NCBI GenBank assembly: GCA_020631735.1
Contig: CM036170.1
Coordinates: 64,309,737-64,373,736 of the forward strand
From: Saccharum officinarum
Taxonomy: Eukaryota > Streptophyta > Magnoliopsida > Poales > Poaceae
DNA length: 64,000 bases
Direction: 5' to 3'
The notes under the pieces were generated by a model, which saw only the letters and a list, made by a program, of their open reading frames with translations, was not told where the DNA came from and ran no database searches. Made by a program: the position numbers and the translations under genes. Shown here piece by piece: positions 32,368 to 46,600 of the stretch (position 1 is the first letter of the stretch; each line of letters begins with the position of its first letter).

Positions 32368-34361
32368 TTAGACTTAAATGGAGTAGCAAGACGAGACTTG
32401 CTTGCACAGACTAGGTGAGGCGGTGGCAGAATCACTTAATCTAATGTCCTTCTAAGCGTACTTGTCTTCTATTAGACACTAAGTACCCAAGATAGAGCAC
32501 TTCCGTCGAGCACACCCAACGGAAGAACTCAAAAATCCACATTTTTTCCCTCAGGATCATAAATGAGAGATAAAGCTTACAATATTCTTAGCCATTTCTT
32601 ACATCACTTTTAATATAACATCAGAGTAATTCATCATTTGATAATAACAGCGGAATGTAAAATGCTATTCAGAGTTTCAGCGGAATGAAAATCATTTAAT
32701 GACATGTTAAACATTATCATGAAGAACATTTATATAAATGAAATGATAACAGGTTACAAGTTTTTCCTTTGAAAAACATTTTTGGTGAAAGTCCCCAGTG
32801 AGCCCACCAAGAGGTTTCCACACACATGGTCGGCTTTATCAACGTCTGGCACCTGCAACAGGGTAGAACAAACCCTGAGTACTCAATTATACTTCACAAG
32901 ACTTACTCGTCAGGAGAAAATAACAAGACTCCAAGGGTATGCAAGGCTATCTGGCTTGTGGGTTATTGCAACTACAGAGAGCATTACTAAATGTGCATCC
33001 TTATATTCAATTTTTTATTAGCAGTCATCGTTAGTTCATCATCTGACCATTCTATGTAAGCATCCTATGCTACTTTCAAGCATGTGGTAAGCAATCAGTA
33101 CCGTCATGTATAAACGGCGATTCGCGAATCAATGTAGCCCAGCTGGGTACCCCGAAAGCACACGTCTCGCTTGTACCCCAGGCACAAGCAAGACCAACCC
33201 GCTTCACTCTTGTCAAGGGGTCCAAGTCCCTATCCAAATTGGGGGCTCCAAGCCCCCAACACCTGAGGCTCGGCATCAGTGCGGTGCTTAGACCTCCTAC
33301 CCAATAATCCACCCATAACAGTCAGTCCGAAAAGAGCCGAAACCCATGACAAGAGAGTAACAAGTCTTCCCACTCCCATAAGTATGTGCTCGGGATAATA
33401 AGTCTGTGACCTGACTAGTGTCCAAAGTAACGAACGGTCCTCAATCGACACAGATGTGACAAATGCAACCAGAGCCCCGCTCTGTTTTCCAACCAAGACC
33501 AAGTCCATCCAAACCCAATCCCGCCTGATCTCTAATTATTATTCATATTTATTCCATGTGATAGGAACATGATAATAATAGTAACAATAATATATTTTCT
33601 ATCTCTCGTGAGTGACGGTAATCTCTCGACTTTTACTGGGATCCTATAGCATAGCAAGCTACACGATCCTATCATACTAGTAAGACTCATAGGATAAGGA
33701 GATGTATATGCAAGTAGTTTTTATTCAACTCCTTGAAACTTAATGCACAAACATAAAATAAAGTGCAGAATAATAGGGATTATGCACCGAGGCTTGCCTG
33801 GGTAAGATATAACCAAAGTCAGTATTCCATCGGGTGACACGATCTTTCCTATTGCTCCAAATGACTCCACGATCCATCGTGTTCCTATTATGTTGTTCAC
33901 GGGTGCAACTCAGAAACATAACTAATCAGCGGCAATCGCAATCTCGTAACATACGATTACGTCTCTCAAACTAACGAACTAGCTCACGACTAACTTACTA
34001 AGCTACTTCCTTGTTGTCTAATATGACGTTATCTCCCAACAAGTATTTTAGTTATACCAACCAAGGGGTTGCTTTATCCATTTTATCGCTTAAACACACA
34101 TATTCAAATTAGGGTTCATTAGCTACCCAAACAATTTAATTATTATGGAGCTACAAAAATTACAGAGAGCAGCTAATAATATTAGAAATTTACTATAAAA
34201 TTTTTAGAGTTAACCCTATCACCATTTTAGCACAAAAATTCCTACAAGTTATATTTTAATAATATTTAAGCATGTTAGAATATTTAGAGCGACCTTGAAC
34301 TATTTTAGGGCTAGGTGAACCAAATACACTAACAGGAAGAGCATAATTTTGGGAACCTAGC

Positions 34362-37300
34362 TGTAACGGAACCGTCCAAATTATAAGAGCACAAGTACAA
34401 AAACAATCACCGAAGTGATCAAATTCTCGCACTTGAGCCCATATAACTCCGGTAGTCCAATGAAATCACGAGGGATTTCAAACCAACCAACATACCAGCC
34501 AAGATCGTAGTGATTCAACATAACAAGTCACATGTTACAACCATTTCACAAGTAATTGAATATACAATGGAGTTCAACATAGTTATTACAACTTAAGTTC
34601 AAAAGTAGCGGAAGCAAAGTAATTTAAAACTAACATTAATCTTATTTCAAATACATGCCAGTACCACGGTCGACTTCCAACCAAAAGCATTAGAGATAAG
34701 GTAAATAAGAAGGATCATGCCCGTGATCACACTCTGCCACAAGGCAGGAGCCAACCAACTCTTGCAGCCGCCATGATACATCATAACCTGCAACAAGTGG
34801 GGATAAAACCCTGAGTACGAGAAGGGTACTCAGCTAGACTTACCCGTCAGAAACCAGAAATAAGGTGACACCAAGGATCATGCAAGGTTGATATAAAGTG
34901 GGGCTAGCTTGACAACATTTTGCATAAAAAGCTTAATATAGATGATCAATCATTAATGCTTAAGCATCAAGTTAATTATCATTAACCTATCATCTATATT
35001 AGAACCTGTACTAGAGCACTCACTTTATTAGGAGCAAACAATATTAACCATAGCAGGTATAAATTGAGGCAACCTTTCCATCGTGATCCAATTAACCATC
35101 CGTTCAATTTAATTGAATCTACGTTGCCGCTGCTCAAGTCAAGTGCTCACTAACCGGGAGCGACGGCGATTCGAATCGAATTCCTATCCAGCTGGAGGGG
35201 TATTTCTAACACTCACCGAGTCACGCCTGGCGAGGGCTGCTCAGGTCACCTTTGGTACAGTTCAGGAGCCACGGGTCCGAATGATGTCGCGACCCCAAGG
35301 GTGACACTCTACCAGGTGATAGGGACTCTAACCCCCCCTTGGTCTCACGCCAATGTCCACAAGCACATCCTTTCTCTCCTCCAAGAAGCAACCTACCATT
35401 CGATTCCCGGCCTGAACTGTATTACTCGGATTCGCGGTCGGAACGACTTATCCGGCCAACTAAGTGTTAGACTGCGTTCAACATGACTCAAGGACGTACA
35501 GCGAATCGGTCCTTAAACGACTCAGACGGGGATAGATCCACACCCAAGACCTCCATGCCTTGTCACTTCACTATCATCATCCCGCCCGGTCTCATTTCAT
35601 TTTATTAACACATGGTTCCTTTCCACGATAGCAAATATCGCCAACCGTGCCATATATGAATATCCCTATATCTCGCAGGTGACAGGAAATCACCTGACTT
35701 CTACCGCTTAAAGCGGGGCTAAGCATCTACTCGATCCTAGTCTACGTAGGATTCAAGGATTCATATATCTGGACAAGGAATGATATAATGCAGCAAGGTT
35801 TTCAACCAACTCCTACCACTTAATGCAACAATACTTATAACATATATAGAATTAATTGCTTTGAAGATAGGAGGCTTATAATGCTCCGGGGCTTGCCTGG
35901 GATCCGACTCAAGTTAGAGTTTGTCAGATGAATACACTTGGCGAGCATCTCCCAATCTAACACTTGTCCAGTCCTTCTATCTTCGGGATGGATCCACCAA
36001 CTCCATCTTCGGGTTTGACTCCACCTTAGATCCTTCACGTGCTTTAGCTAGCGTACCTAAATGAGATGCAAGATGCAAGTGCATGAATACATGAAGGTAC
36101 AATGTACAATGCATCACATACAGTAAGCAAGACAAACACCATATTACACTCCACATGCATAGACACTTCATGTTGCTTAAATAAATATCACCCAACCTAA
36201 TATAAAAGATGAAAATCATATTAGGCATGGCACACAAGATTTCACAATATCTCAGGTGTATTAACTTAACTACCCTCAAAGGCATAAGTCACACTTAACA
36301 ATATACAAGCAAACACTATAATTAGATTTTATCAATTTCTGGACAAGCAAACAGTAGCTTCATAATTCAACCATATCTGGAGTTTCATAAATCCAAATGA
36401 CTTGCAAGAAGACATTCTGGAAATCTTAGGAAATTATCTACATTTCATCTTTCATCATCTCAACCTGATTCCCAAGTTATCATGACCAAACATGCCAATC
36501 TTTAAAGTCTGCACAGAAGGTAATTAAAATCTGACAGTAGACTTATTAAGCATGCAACTCTTAAACTATCAGACCTGGGATCATGAAAATTTAACACAAG
36601 AAAGATAAGATAATTATCTACAACTTTTGTATTTACCAAAATCACAGTAAACATCATTTACACCATGAAACTAGTTGCACGAGTAACACCACACGTGCAG
36701 CCCAACAGCAGTGGTACAATTATAGACAGAAAACTGATAGAAACTTCAGAGAAGCATAAATGGAGTTCTAGACCTCCAACAAACATGATTCTCAACTTTA
36801 TGGAAAGCTTATAAAGTTACCTACAACTTTCTTGTAATCATCTTAAGATGATTCTACAGTTAACATGGTCAATTAATTAAATAATTGCATCTCTGTCCAA
36901 AATATGGACAGAATCTGATATGCCACTTTAAACCGTTATAACTTGAGTTTCACAAATCCAATAATTATGGTTCTGGACTTTTTAGAAAGATTAACAAGTT
37001 GTGAACAATTTTGTTATAAACATCTAGAGCTAATTGTGCTACTAACTAGGTCACACATTATAAACAAGGCAACCCTGTCTGGGTTTGGACAGAAACAGCT
37101 ACAGCACTTTAGACTACTATAGTTAAACATATACTTAACCAAAAATTGTGCTCTTTAGCTTTTTGAAAAGCTTAAGAAAATTACTACAAATCATTTATTG
37201 TCATCAAGGCATGATTCATAACTTAACTAAGCCAAACAATGCATATATGCAGAACTGTCCAGAATAGAAGCAAAGCAGCATATAGCATTTGTTATTTTTA

Positions 37301-39025
37301 TAGCTCCTAAACTATCAAGCCTAAAATCTTGCAATTTTTACTAGACATCATACATCACAAGAGTAACACGTCACAAAAATTTCACTTCATTTGGAGTTAT
37401 ATATTTACAGTTATTAAAAATAACAGATCCAACTAGCATTCAAAACCTAGTTGCATAAATCTAATTTTACAGCTAAAACTTTAAACTAAAACATGCCATA
37501 TTATAGATCCACTGCATAGAAAATTTCACAAGGATTCCAAAAAGTCCTCATTTGCTATTTTACGATTTTTCTATCATTTACTATGTATTTTCAAAGTTCA
37601 GCCATTTAAATGCAATACTAATTCCGAAAAAGAAAAAAAGAAAACATTATGCAGAGTGAACACAAAACTTTCCACAAATCATGTAAGCCCCTATATGTAA
37701 ATCCTTTGTCTCTAGCACTTTTGCAAAGTGAACACAACAAAGAGTTTCTGCCTCGCTAGATGGTCCTTCTTCCTCACAGCGACGGAAAACAGAGAAGGGG
37801 ACGGAGGAGGCCGGCTTGATTCCGGTGAGATAGCGGCCCAGGACGACGAAGGAGCAGATGGCAGCCAACAGCAGCGGCAGGAGGGAGGAGGAGAGGGGTG
37901 GCTGGTGTTGGAAGAGGAGGGGCAAAGGAGGGGCGACGGCAACAGCGAGCTCCAGCGCGACTCGGCCATGGCTTCGGGCACGAGAGAGCGAGAGAGAAAT
38001 AGACCGAGGAAAAGAGGAGAAGGGAGCGAGTGAAGGGTCGGGCCCGATCCCCTTTTTCTCCCCCTCGACACAGAGCAGCCCGGGGAGGTGGCGCTCATGC
38101 ACGGGCACGGAGGCCACATGGCGCTCGGTCCTTTCCGATGTCGGCCACCAAGTTTCAGCGCCTCCAAAACTGCCATCCAAAAGCGACGTATTTACGAGTC
38201 TGCCACTCTTCTAATCTCACCTCTATCTCTTAAACCAGATGACAATTCGACCAACAAATTATACCGCTGCGTAGGGCTCTGAGAGTACTACAACATTGCT
38301 TATAGGAGCTCAGTCAAATTCCACTGGTTTGCGAGATATTAATTCCCACCATAGGGTTGCACAGGAGGAGTCAAAATTGCACTGTGATCAGCTTGACAGC
38401 ACTTCGGGGTGGGATCGGGACGCGGTCCAAAAATAAAGTTTGTTGCATACAAACTAAACTCCAATTTTCATTAAAGGTCAAACTTCATATCTCGAACAAA
38501 AATAGTAGTCTCACTTCGGTCAACACCGCATCGGAAGAAACCCTAGTTTTGAGGTTCGGGACCGATTTGCGGCATCTTCTTGTCACTTGTTCCACATGAG
38601 CCTTTCATAAGTGTTGTTGTAGGGTTCAATTGGAGTTGTTTGGTCAAGGTTGCAAGACTTGGTTGATGACATATGTTCTCATTCTCTAAACAAAACAATC
38701 CAAGCAAGATATGACTCATTCCTTCAAAATTTCCAACTCTACTATGACTTATCATTTCATTTGACTTCTTGATTCCAAACTTCAAGAAACTTTTCCAGGG
38801 ATCAATATAGATAGTTATTGAGGTGAGACATGTGAAGATACTTTGATAGCAACACCCAAGCATATATCTTTTAATTGAGCCTATATGTAAGCGAGGGTGC
38901 AATATCCAACTTTAGGTTAGGGCTTATTTCCATAGGTTTGACTTTGACATTGTCATCTCCATTAATCTATCATGTTTGAGCTTAAACCCACTACTTAATT
39001 GGTGATAAACACCTGGGGTGTTACA
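34362..39025 (-). mobile_element. Solo LTR C, Tekay/Del-like, 4.66 kb
   Basis: Plus-strand start TGTAACGGAACCGTCC and end ACACCTGGGGTGTTACA, flanked by CTAGC (34357-34361) and CTAAC (39026-39030), a 4 of 5 match. Has CCTGCAACAAGTGGGG and CCCTGAGTACG near 34789 and GGGGCTTGCCTGG near 35888. A minus-strand open frame at 37647-38180 lies in the GC/CT-rich part and has no domain. No internal region, hence a solo LTR. Lineage inferred. Confidence 0.75.
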
Positions 39026-39998
39026 CTAACCAAATTGGTTTCACCATTTTTGGATTTCTATACCATTTTATATTTATTTTACTAGTTGGTTTTAGCAACT
39101 AATTTAGAAAATGCTTTATAAAATGGAAAAGGGCCGCGACAACAATTTGGCCTAGTCCCCAGCGCGGCCCATGTGGGGACGCCATCGCACGCCAGTAGGC
39201 CGGCCTAGTTGAAAGGTCCTTGTTTGGTTTTGGTAATTGAGTAACAACCTTAGGTAGACTAATTGTGTCTAATGTGAAATACACAGGAAATTAGTCAATA
39301 AGTGATTGTGTCATGAAGGAGCTTGTTGCATATGAGACATGACATGGAGTCATGTGATCAAGGTGGAGAAGATCGAGATGTGGCTTGGCTCGATGGACCA
39401 GTTGCAAGCGTGAAGGGCAAGTCGGGGGCTTTGAAGCGAGGACCGCGTGTGACGGTGAAGCTTAGGCAAGACTTGGCATCGATGGACCGAGACAACAGTA
39501 AAGAGCAAGTGAGGTTAAGATCGATGAACCAATATAGTCACGTGATGATATGAAGTGGATCATATCATTTGGCAATTTGTTGGTGCATGTGTTGCATCAA
39601 TGCCGGAGGAGTTGGAATGGAATGCGCAAGGCAAAGGTATAATCCTAGGGCATTTTATTTCACCGGTCAAAGGTTATGTAGAGAAGTGCATGACCGGGTT
39701 TAAGATAGATGACCGTACTATTAAGAGGGGCAAACTTATTTGCATATCGGTCATCTAGTGCCACTCGAGTGATCTAACTTTGCATCGTTGCTAGAATCGA
39801 GTGGCGTGGCAAGTTGAGTGGCTAACTCCTTTAAGACAATGATTGTGAAAATGCTAACACATGTGCATAAGGTGGTGAACACTTGTTTGTGTTGGCACAA
39901 TTGCGAAGGCAATGGAGTTTGTGTGGAGATGAAACACTTATTTTCCTTAGCGCCAGATGCGAGAACCGAAGGCGAAATCACGGTGGTGATTGTCGCTG

Positions 39999-40987
39999 TG
40001 TAGGATCTCTAGGTAAGCCAAGATGGTCCAGAGGAGGGTGAATGGGTCTGTAAAAAATTCTTCGACACAAATCAGTAGATTACACTGCTGGAGGGCGGCA
40101 CTGCCGACCTAGAGGGTGGCACTGCCGGCCTCACGTAGTGGGTTAGGCCATAGTTCAAAATCTATCAAGAGATAAGCCTAGCAACTAATTTTCCTAGGTT
40201 CCTGCAAGTGTTAGAATCACAGAAAGATATACAACTCGCTGGAGAACCTACAACACAAGTAGATCAAGCACCAACCCTAGCTCAACCTCAACAACAACAT
40301 GTAACAAGTAAACCAAGTAAGCACACGAAGACTCAAGATTTATCCCATGGTTCAGATGTCCCTACTCCATGTTATTGAGGTATCCACTTAAGGATGAGCT
40401 CATCACTTAAGTTGGCTCTTTCCCTCTTCTCAAATGAAGAGACTTAACCCTTGATTTGAGAGTTTTCACTATATGAGATGATGGTTACAAACCTCCCTCA
40501 ACTACCACAAGTGTTGGCAAGCTCAAGGGCGATGCCTAGCCAGCTAAGAGCAAAGCTCCAAGAGTAACAAATTCAAGGACGTCGGCCAAACGTGAACCAA
40601 GTGCTCTCAAACTTTGGGAATCATCAGATCTACCCTCCAATCGAAGTTTGTTGCAATTTCTCTCAAGTTTAGATGGTGAAAATCAAAACTTAGCTTGGGA
40701 GATGGAGTGGGCAACAATGGAGAGAGAGTGAGCTTTTGTTCGAGTTCTGGTTGATCTGAACGTTGGGGAGCCAAAGAGAGACATTGGGGGTCAGCCAGAG
40801 AGATATTTATACCTCCTTGGGGCCCAATGGCTATTATGGGCAGCACTGCCAGCCTAGATGGGTGGCACTGCCGCCCTGCCCACAACATCAAGGTTTGTAA
40901 ACTGTTTCAATGGCTGTTATGGTAGGGTGTGGAGATGAACTGGTGAAGATATGAGCACTTAGTTCACACTTAGTTCACACTTTGACA
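39999..40987 (-). repeat. Left (3') LTR of element P
   Basis: Carries two pairs of the GGGCGGCACTGCCGNCC palindrome: near the 5' plus-strand end (40093, 40114) and just upstream, in element sense, of the TATA box (40838-40876). The TATA box is the complement of GATATTTATACC (40802-40812). At the inner border the word ACTTAGTTCACAC is repeated three times. Confidence 0.92.
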
Positions 40988-40998
40988 CTTAGTTCACA

Positions 40999-42000
40999 CT
41001 ATGTGGCATTATCCTTTGGGTTGAGAGTGCTTCTAATGAGATTGTTCATGATATAGTAGTAGCTCTTCAACCTAGTTCTCCTGCCATCGGCCTTATCTAG
41101 ATCTTTCCACATGAAACTAATCTCATGAGGCTCTGCACGTCTCTCATTATGGATCCTAGAATAGGTCCTGTGCACCTGCCTAAAGCCTAGGATCTGACAG
41201 AAGCTCTCAAAGCTAACTCTGTAGTGACGACCGTTTGTCATCTAATGCATCTCATCCTTCTCCTTGTTCCAAAAATAGGTAGCATGAAACTAGATAAGTA
41301 TCTCCCTATTCCAATCATATCTAAAAGACATGATGTCAGATAACTCAAATCTGTCACAGGTGAGAATGGCAGTGTTGAACCCAAAATCCTCCTTGTCTTG
41401 CAACTCATTGAAATCAATGTACTACATCTTACATATCTTGCCTTTCCTTATAGGGAGGAGATGTCAGATAACTCAAATCTATCACAGGTGAGAATGGCAG
41501 TGTTGAACTTAGAATCCTCCTTGTCTTGCAACTCATTGAAATCAATGTATTGCATCTTGCATATCTTGCCTTTTCTTACAGGGAGGATAGATGTGGCATA
41601 AAAGTTGGAATGAGACACATTCCAAAACCTGTAATCAATAGCTAGCAACTTTGCCTTCTCATAGGGATCCATCTCCCTAGCTTCCTCAGTGCCCTTCCAA
41701 CTTCTTGAATAATCGACAATAGGATGTTGCACGCTGTCACGAGGAGCTCTCAACTCAAAGAGATCAACACAATCCTGCATATAACTGTCATAAAACTCTA
41801 TGATGTTCTGAGGTGTGCCAGGGCCTCCTATAGGAATGGTGTGACCCCTCAACTCCTTAGCTTCTTCCTCTATAGTGTACTACTGATGAGCTGCTACATC
41901 AGTGGTGGATGGTGATGCTGGTCCACTGCCCTCCCCCTTCCTCTCCTGGAGGGGTGCTTGCTCAACTGCTTGCGCTTCTGACCACTACCACCACCACGTT
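40999..42000 (-). pseudogene. Element P ORF3 remnant (plant-transposon-protein type), with 128-bp duplication
   Basis: Downstream of pol and before the 3' LTR. The minus strand reads RFWNVSHSNFYATSILPVRKG, KICKMQYIDFNELQDKEDSKF, ILTCDRFELSDI, then in later frames FRYDWNREILI, FHATYFWNKEKDE, MTNGRHYRVSFESFCQILGF and FMWKDLDKADGRRTRLKSYY. The pattern matches a protein family found downstream of pol in grass retroelements. Several stops and frameshifts. Function unknown; env-like role in SIRE elements is a hypothesis in the literature, not shown here. Confidence 0.65.
41333..41587. repeat. Tandem 128-bp duplication in ORF3 of element P
   Basis: Two units, 41333-41460 and 41461-41587, both starting ATGTCAGATAACTCAAATCT and nearly identical. 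128 bp is not a multiple of three, so it shifts the ORF3 frame. Confidence 0.9.
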
Positions 42001-43156
42001 CCATCTATGCAAAAAGGGTTAAGACATGATGAGAAATTGTATTATGAAGTATAGAGGCTGCTGGAATTTAGTTTTAGCAAGAAAGAAATTTTTGAAATTG
42101 ATTTGACGAACACTGCTGCCTTGCTGGAAGCAGGCAGGGCGGCACTGCCGCCCCTGAGGCTAGCACTACTGCCCTCAGTTGGTTCACTAGATCAAGTCCA
42201 ACCTTTTCATTCTTGCCAATTCTCTATTCAAACTATCTCTAGACCTCATGACAATCTCAGAATCATTTTAAAAATTTGATGTCGACCTTGGATTTGAAAG
42301 ATTAAGGCATGACCTGAATGAAATTAATTTGAATAACTTGACCAAATCATTTTAGACTTTCAAAGGTACAGTAAAATAGAGCCTAATAGCAGTTGTGACT
42401 TCCATGGATGGTAGTGCCGTCCATAAACCACGGTAGTGCCATGGTGCCCTACTTCACCTAACCCTTAAAATTCAAAATCGATTCGATCTAGCCAACTAAA
42501 CTTACTCCAAACACATCACACAACATCTAGAGCAAAGAATCCATGACCAAAGCATCAACATTGCATAGATCGAGAGAGGGCTAGGGTTTCACCTTGCTTT
42601 GTCCTTCGTGGATTGGAGAAAGAAGAGAAGCAAGGGGATCCCACACCCGAGCCTTGGCCTTCCTGAGCAGAGATGGAGGCCAAGAGGAGCGGCACTGCCG
42701 GTGGAGATCGGTAGCCACGGGGAGGAGGAAGACGGCAGTGCCCTCCTGTTCCTCACGCGTGAAGAGAGGATTACGAGGAGAAAACGGGCGTTGGGGGAAG
42801 GAGAGAATAAATCGCAGGCCATAATAGATAGAAAGGGGAAAAGAGATGGGCCCGCGATGCAGTTTTTACTGCTGGCTCGTGATCCAGTCGATCACGACAG
42901 GGCGGCACTACTAGCCCCCAAGGGCGACACTGCTGCCTCTACCCAGACAGCAGGGTTAAGCTATAACTAGTACCACTCTCTTCACTTTAGATATGGACAT
43001 ATATCTTCCAAATATCATGACCAGTAAGCATTTCAACATTACACACTATGGTCATAGTACTTGGATGAGCTTTTATAAAACATTTTGAAACACATTGAAG
43101 TTTTCACAAATTTTTCCTAGATCATACTAGTTGATCAAACATTTTTGTGCTACATT
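42001..43156 (-). promoter_or_regulatory. Leader region between pol and ORF3 of element P, with family palindromes
   Basis: No gene. Contains GGGCGGCACTGCCGCCC at 42137-42153 and variants near 42410, 42431, 42687, 42731, 42900 and 42922. 42560-42840 read on the minus strand is CT-rich like a 5' leader (CCTAGCCCTCTCTCGATC). A weak TATA-like TATTATGG lies near 42820. Possible internal promoter for ORF3; evidence is weaker than in the right-hand element. Confidence 0.45.
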
Positions 43157-43570
43157 TCAAACCACGTTACGAGAATCAAGTATATTTAGCTCACTACGCA
43201 AAGCACAAAAACATGACTCATCGAGAGGCTTAGTGAAGATATTGGCTAGTTGCTTTTCGGTGCTCACATGGTGAATTTCAATATCTCCTTTGGCTTCGTG
43301 GTCTCTCAAGAAGAGATGTCGAACGTCAATGTGCTTAGTTCTTGAGTGGCTTATGGGATTGTTTGCAAGCTTTATGGCACTTTCATTGTCACACAATAAT
43401 GACATTTTGGTGAAGTGACATCCAAAATCACGAAGGGTTTGCCTCATCCAAAGTAATTGAGCACAATAAGCATCGACTGCAATATACTCGGCCTCTGTGG
43501 TGGAAAGGGCCACACAATTTTGCTTCTTAGAAGTCCAAGACACTAGAGACCGCCCAAGAAATTGACACAT
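43157..43570 (-). pseudogene. Element P RNase H (Ty1 type)
   Basis: Same frame as the RT. Motifs [25 protein letters not shown] (with the catalytic Glu), [27 protein letters not shown] (Asp), RTKHIDVRHLFLRDH and the terminal LANIFTKPLD. Separated from RT only by the TGA at 43658. It removes the RNA strand during replication. Followed by about 1.1 kb of leader-like sequence and ORF3. Confidence 0.9.
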
Positions 43571-43657
43571 CCCTGAAGTGTGTTTTCTATCTACTTTATA
43601 ACAGGCATAATCGGAGTTCGAATAGCTAAGTAGATTAAACTTGGAGCCCTTAGAATA

Positions 43658-46600
43658 TCACAAGCCAAGGTTAAGAGTGTGTACTAAATATCTCAAGATT
43701 CTCTTAACAACCACTAAGTGACATTCTTTCGGATTAGCTTGAAATCTAGCACACATGCACACACTAAGCATAATATCGGGCCTAGATGCGCACAAATAAA
43801 GTAGAGAGCCGATCATGGAACGATATACCTTTGGATCGACGGCTTTCCCTTTCACATTAAGATTAAGATGTCCATTAGATGGCATGGGAGTGTTGATGGG
43901 CTTGGCATTCGCCATGTCAAACTTCTTGATCATGTCAAGTGTATACTTGGTTTGACTAATGAAAGTCCCTTTCTTCAATTGCTTGATTTGAAATCCGAGG
44001 AAGAACTTCAATTCACCTATCATGGACATCTCAAATCTCTTTGTCATCACCCTACTAAACTCCTCACAATACACATGGTTAGTACTACCAAATATTATAT
44101 CATCGACATATATTTGGCACATAAATATATCATTTTTAACTTTGTGAGTAAAGAGAGTAGGGTCAGCTTTGCCTATTTCAAAGCCTTGTTTAAGCAAGAA
44201 GTCCTTAAGGCATTCATACCATGCTCTTGGTGCTTGCTTAAGCCCATAGAGTGCCTTTTGGAGTTTGTAGACGTGGTTTGGAAACTTGGGATCTTCAAAA
44301 CCCTGTGGTTGCTTCACATAAACAAGCTCTTGGATAGGGCCATTGAGGAATGCACTCTTGACATCCATTTGGTACAACTTGAAGTCATGATGGGTAGCAA
44401 AGGCCAGAAGCATTCAGATTGCTTCAAGTCTTGCCACCGGTGCATATGTCTCATCAAAGTCTAAGCCCTCCACTTGAGTGAGACCTTGAGCAACCAATCT
44501 TGCCTTGTTCCTTGTCATCACGCCATTCTCATCTTTCTTGTGTCACAGAACCTCCTAAATTATGATAGTCCACATGTACCTGTCATTGTCATAATGACCT
44601 CCGACAGCCATACTTATGTTCCTCATAACTTAAAAGGCTTGCTTCCCTCTGAATAGGATCCAATTACAGGAGTATTGCAATATTACAATAGTTTATTCAA
44701 AATACCATCAGAGTAAAAGAGCGGAAGTCTTATATAACTTAAGTTTATAAACCACAATTTTCAAATCTCAAACCAAAAGTAACATCATTACAAACCAGTA
44801 GTTGTGGAGTATTAGTAGTAACTTTATTACAACACCCAAACAAGGTGCCTTGCCTAGAGGCCACATAGCCTACTCGTCGTCACTTTCTTCAACAACAACG
44901 GTCATGCAGCAAGGCTCAAAATAGACTTGCTCATGAACCGCACCTGCAACAAGGGTTTAACAAACCCTGAATATGGAGAGTACTCAACAAGACTTACCCG
45001 ACTAACGAAAAGATTCCAAGGACATGCTAGCTTTAGGGAATCAAGGTACGGGTATTCAAGAATAAAAATGATTTTGCAGAAAAGCTTAGTAAAGTAAGTC
45101 CTTGCTTTCATCATTTTATTTTCATCATTGATGGCTCATTAACCAATTCTAAGTGATTCTAATCTAGATTAAAGTAATTTTCATCAAGTTTATTTCCTTA
45201 TTCTCTCTTCCAATTCCAGTTCTTAACTACGATGTAGGTCAAGCGATCGAGTCTCCATATCCGATGAGCAACGACGATTCGAACCGATTATACCCAGCTA
45301 GGGATCTATAAGCTCACGACATATGTAGAACCAAATCTTGCATATGCCAACCCTCATTTAGATCTCCCAAGACCAGAATGTGTCTATCGCCACCCAAGAG
45401 TACAGTACCTCTCGAACCCAGCCCAATTCTAGCCCCGAGGGTACACGCTACTCTCGCCATCTCTCCACTCCCAGTGCGAGGTTGGACGTTCTAGAAATGG
45501 AATCACTAATATCTTGGGCTTACCCAAGGCATGAGGCTAGTTGCAAAGTCTCGAAATACAAGTGGGCCTACAACGAACGGTCCTTAATTGACAAGGCGAA
45601 AACACCATTGAGACTTCTTTCTCAATGCAAGTTAGCAGTGGTCAAACAACCCGCCCGATCTTCAGTTTTATTCTTATATAGCATTATTTCTCAAGATTGC
45701 CATCATGGCCATATAAGCATTTCATTTAAAATCCTAACTCATTAAGCAATAGCGAAGCATAACTATGCATTTTCAATAAAACAGGTACCAAGGGTGATAT
45801 CATAATAATCAAGGATGATAATGCAGCAATTGAGTTATCACTCAATTCCTAATTACTTAATGCAATAAACCATAGTACCAGTGATAAAGATTTATAAAAC
45901 TCAAGGAAGGGTTTAAATGCACTGGAGCTTGCCTTGCTCAGACGAGACGACTGGTTCAGGCTCAACAACTCCGACGTCTGGTTCAGAACCCACTGACGAC
46001 TGCTCTTCTCTGGAAGCTTGCTCGACAAAGTCTACCTCCTCGAAAGTGAAAACTACACGAGAGTATGACGGGCTTCAACATGATACGGTGATAAACATGA
46101 TGCTTGATGATGATATGCCATGATTAATAACTTGAGTACAACTTTCCTTCGCGGTACAGTTGCAAAACAACATAACCTACTTACTAACAGTACTTCATTA
46201 AGCAACGTTATTATTTCTTAAAGAACATGTTAATCATGAGCTCAACCAAATAATTAAGGTGCCAAGGATCATTAAGGGTTAATGACCCAAGGTCATCACT
46301 CAATCAAAAAGGGTACACAACACTTAAAGTTATCAATTTAACATTTAGTTAATTACTTAAATAATTAATGTAGAAATTAAGAATAAATTAAACTTCATCT
46401 AATTGAGCTCAAACTTTTTATATAGATTGATCATGGTCTAAAATAGTGTCAAAACAAATTTCATGATTTTTGGATTAATATTTTAATTACTAAAATTCCT
46501 GGAAGTTGCATTTAACATTTAATTGAGCTAATTAAATAACTTACAAAAAGTAATAAAAATTGGCATTTTATATTTTTCCTAGATATTTTACACTTTGAAA

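Noticed and set aside
37647..38180. 177-codon minus-strand ORF in LTR C
   Set aside because: Lies in the CT-rich transcribed part of the LTR, overlaps other open frames and has no domain.
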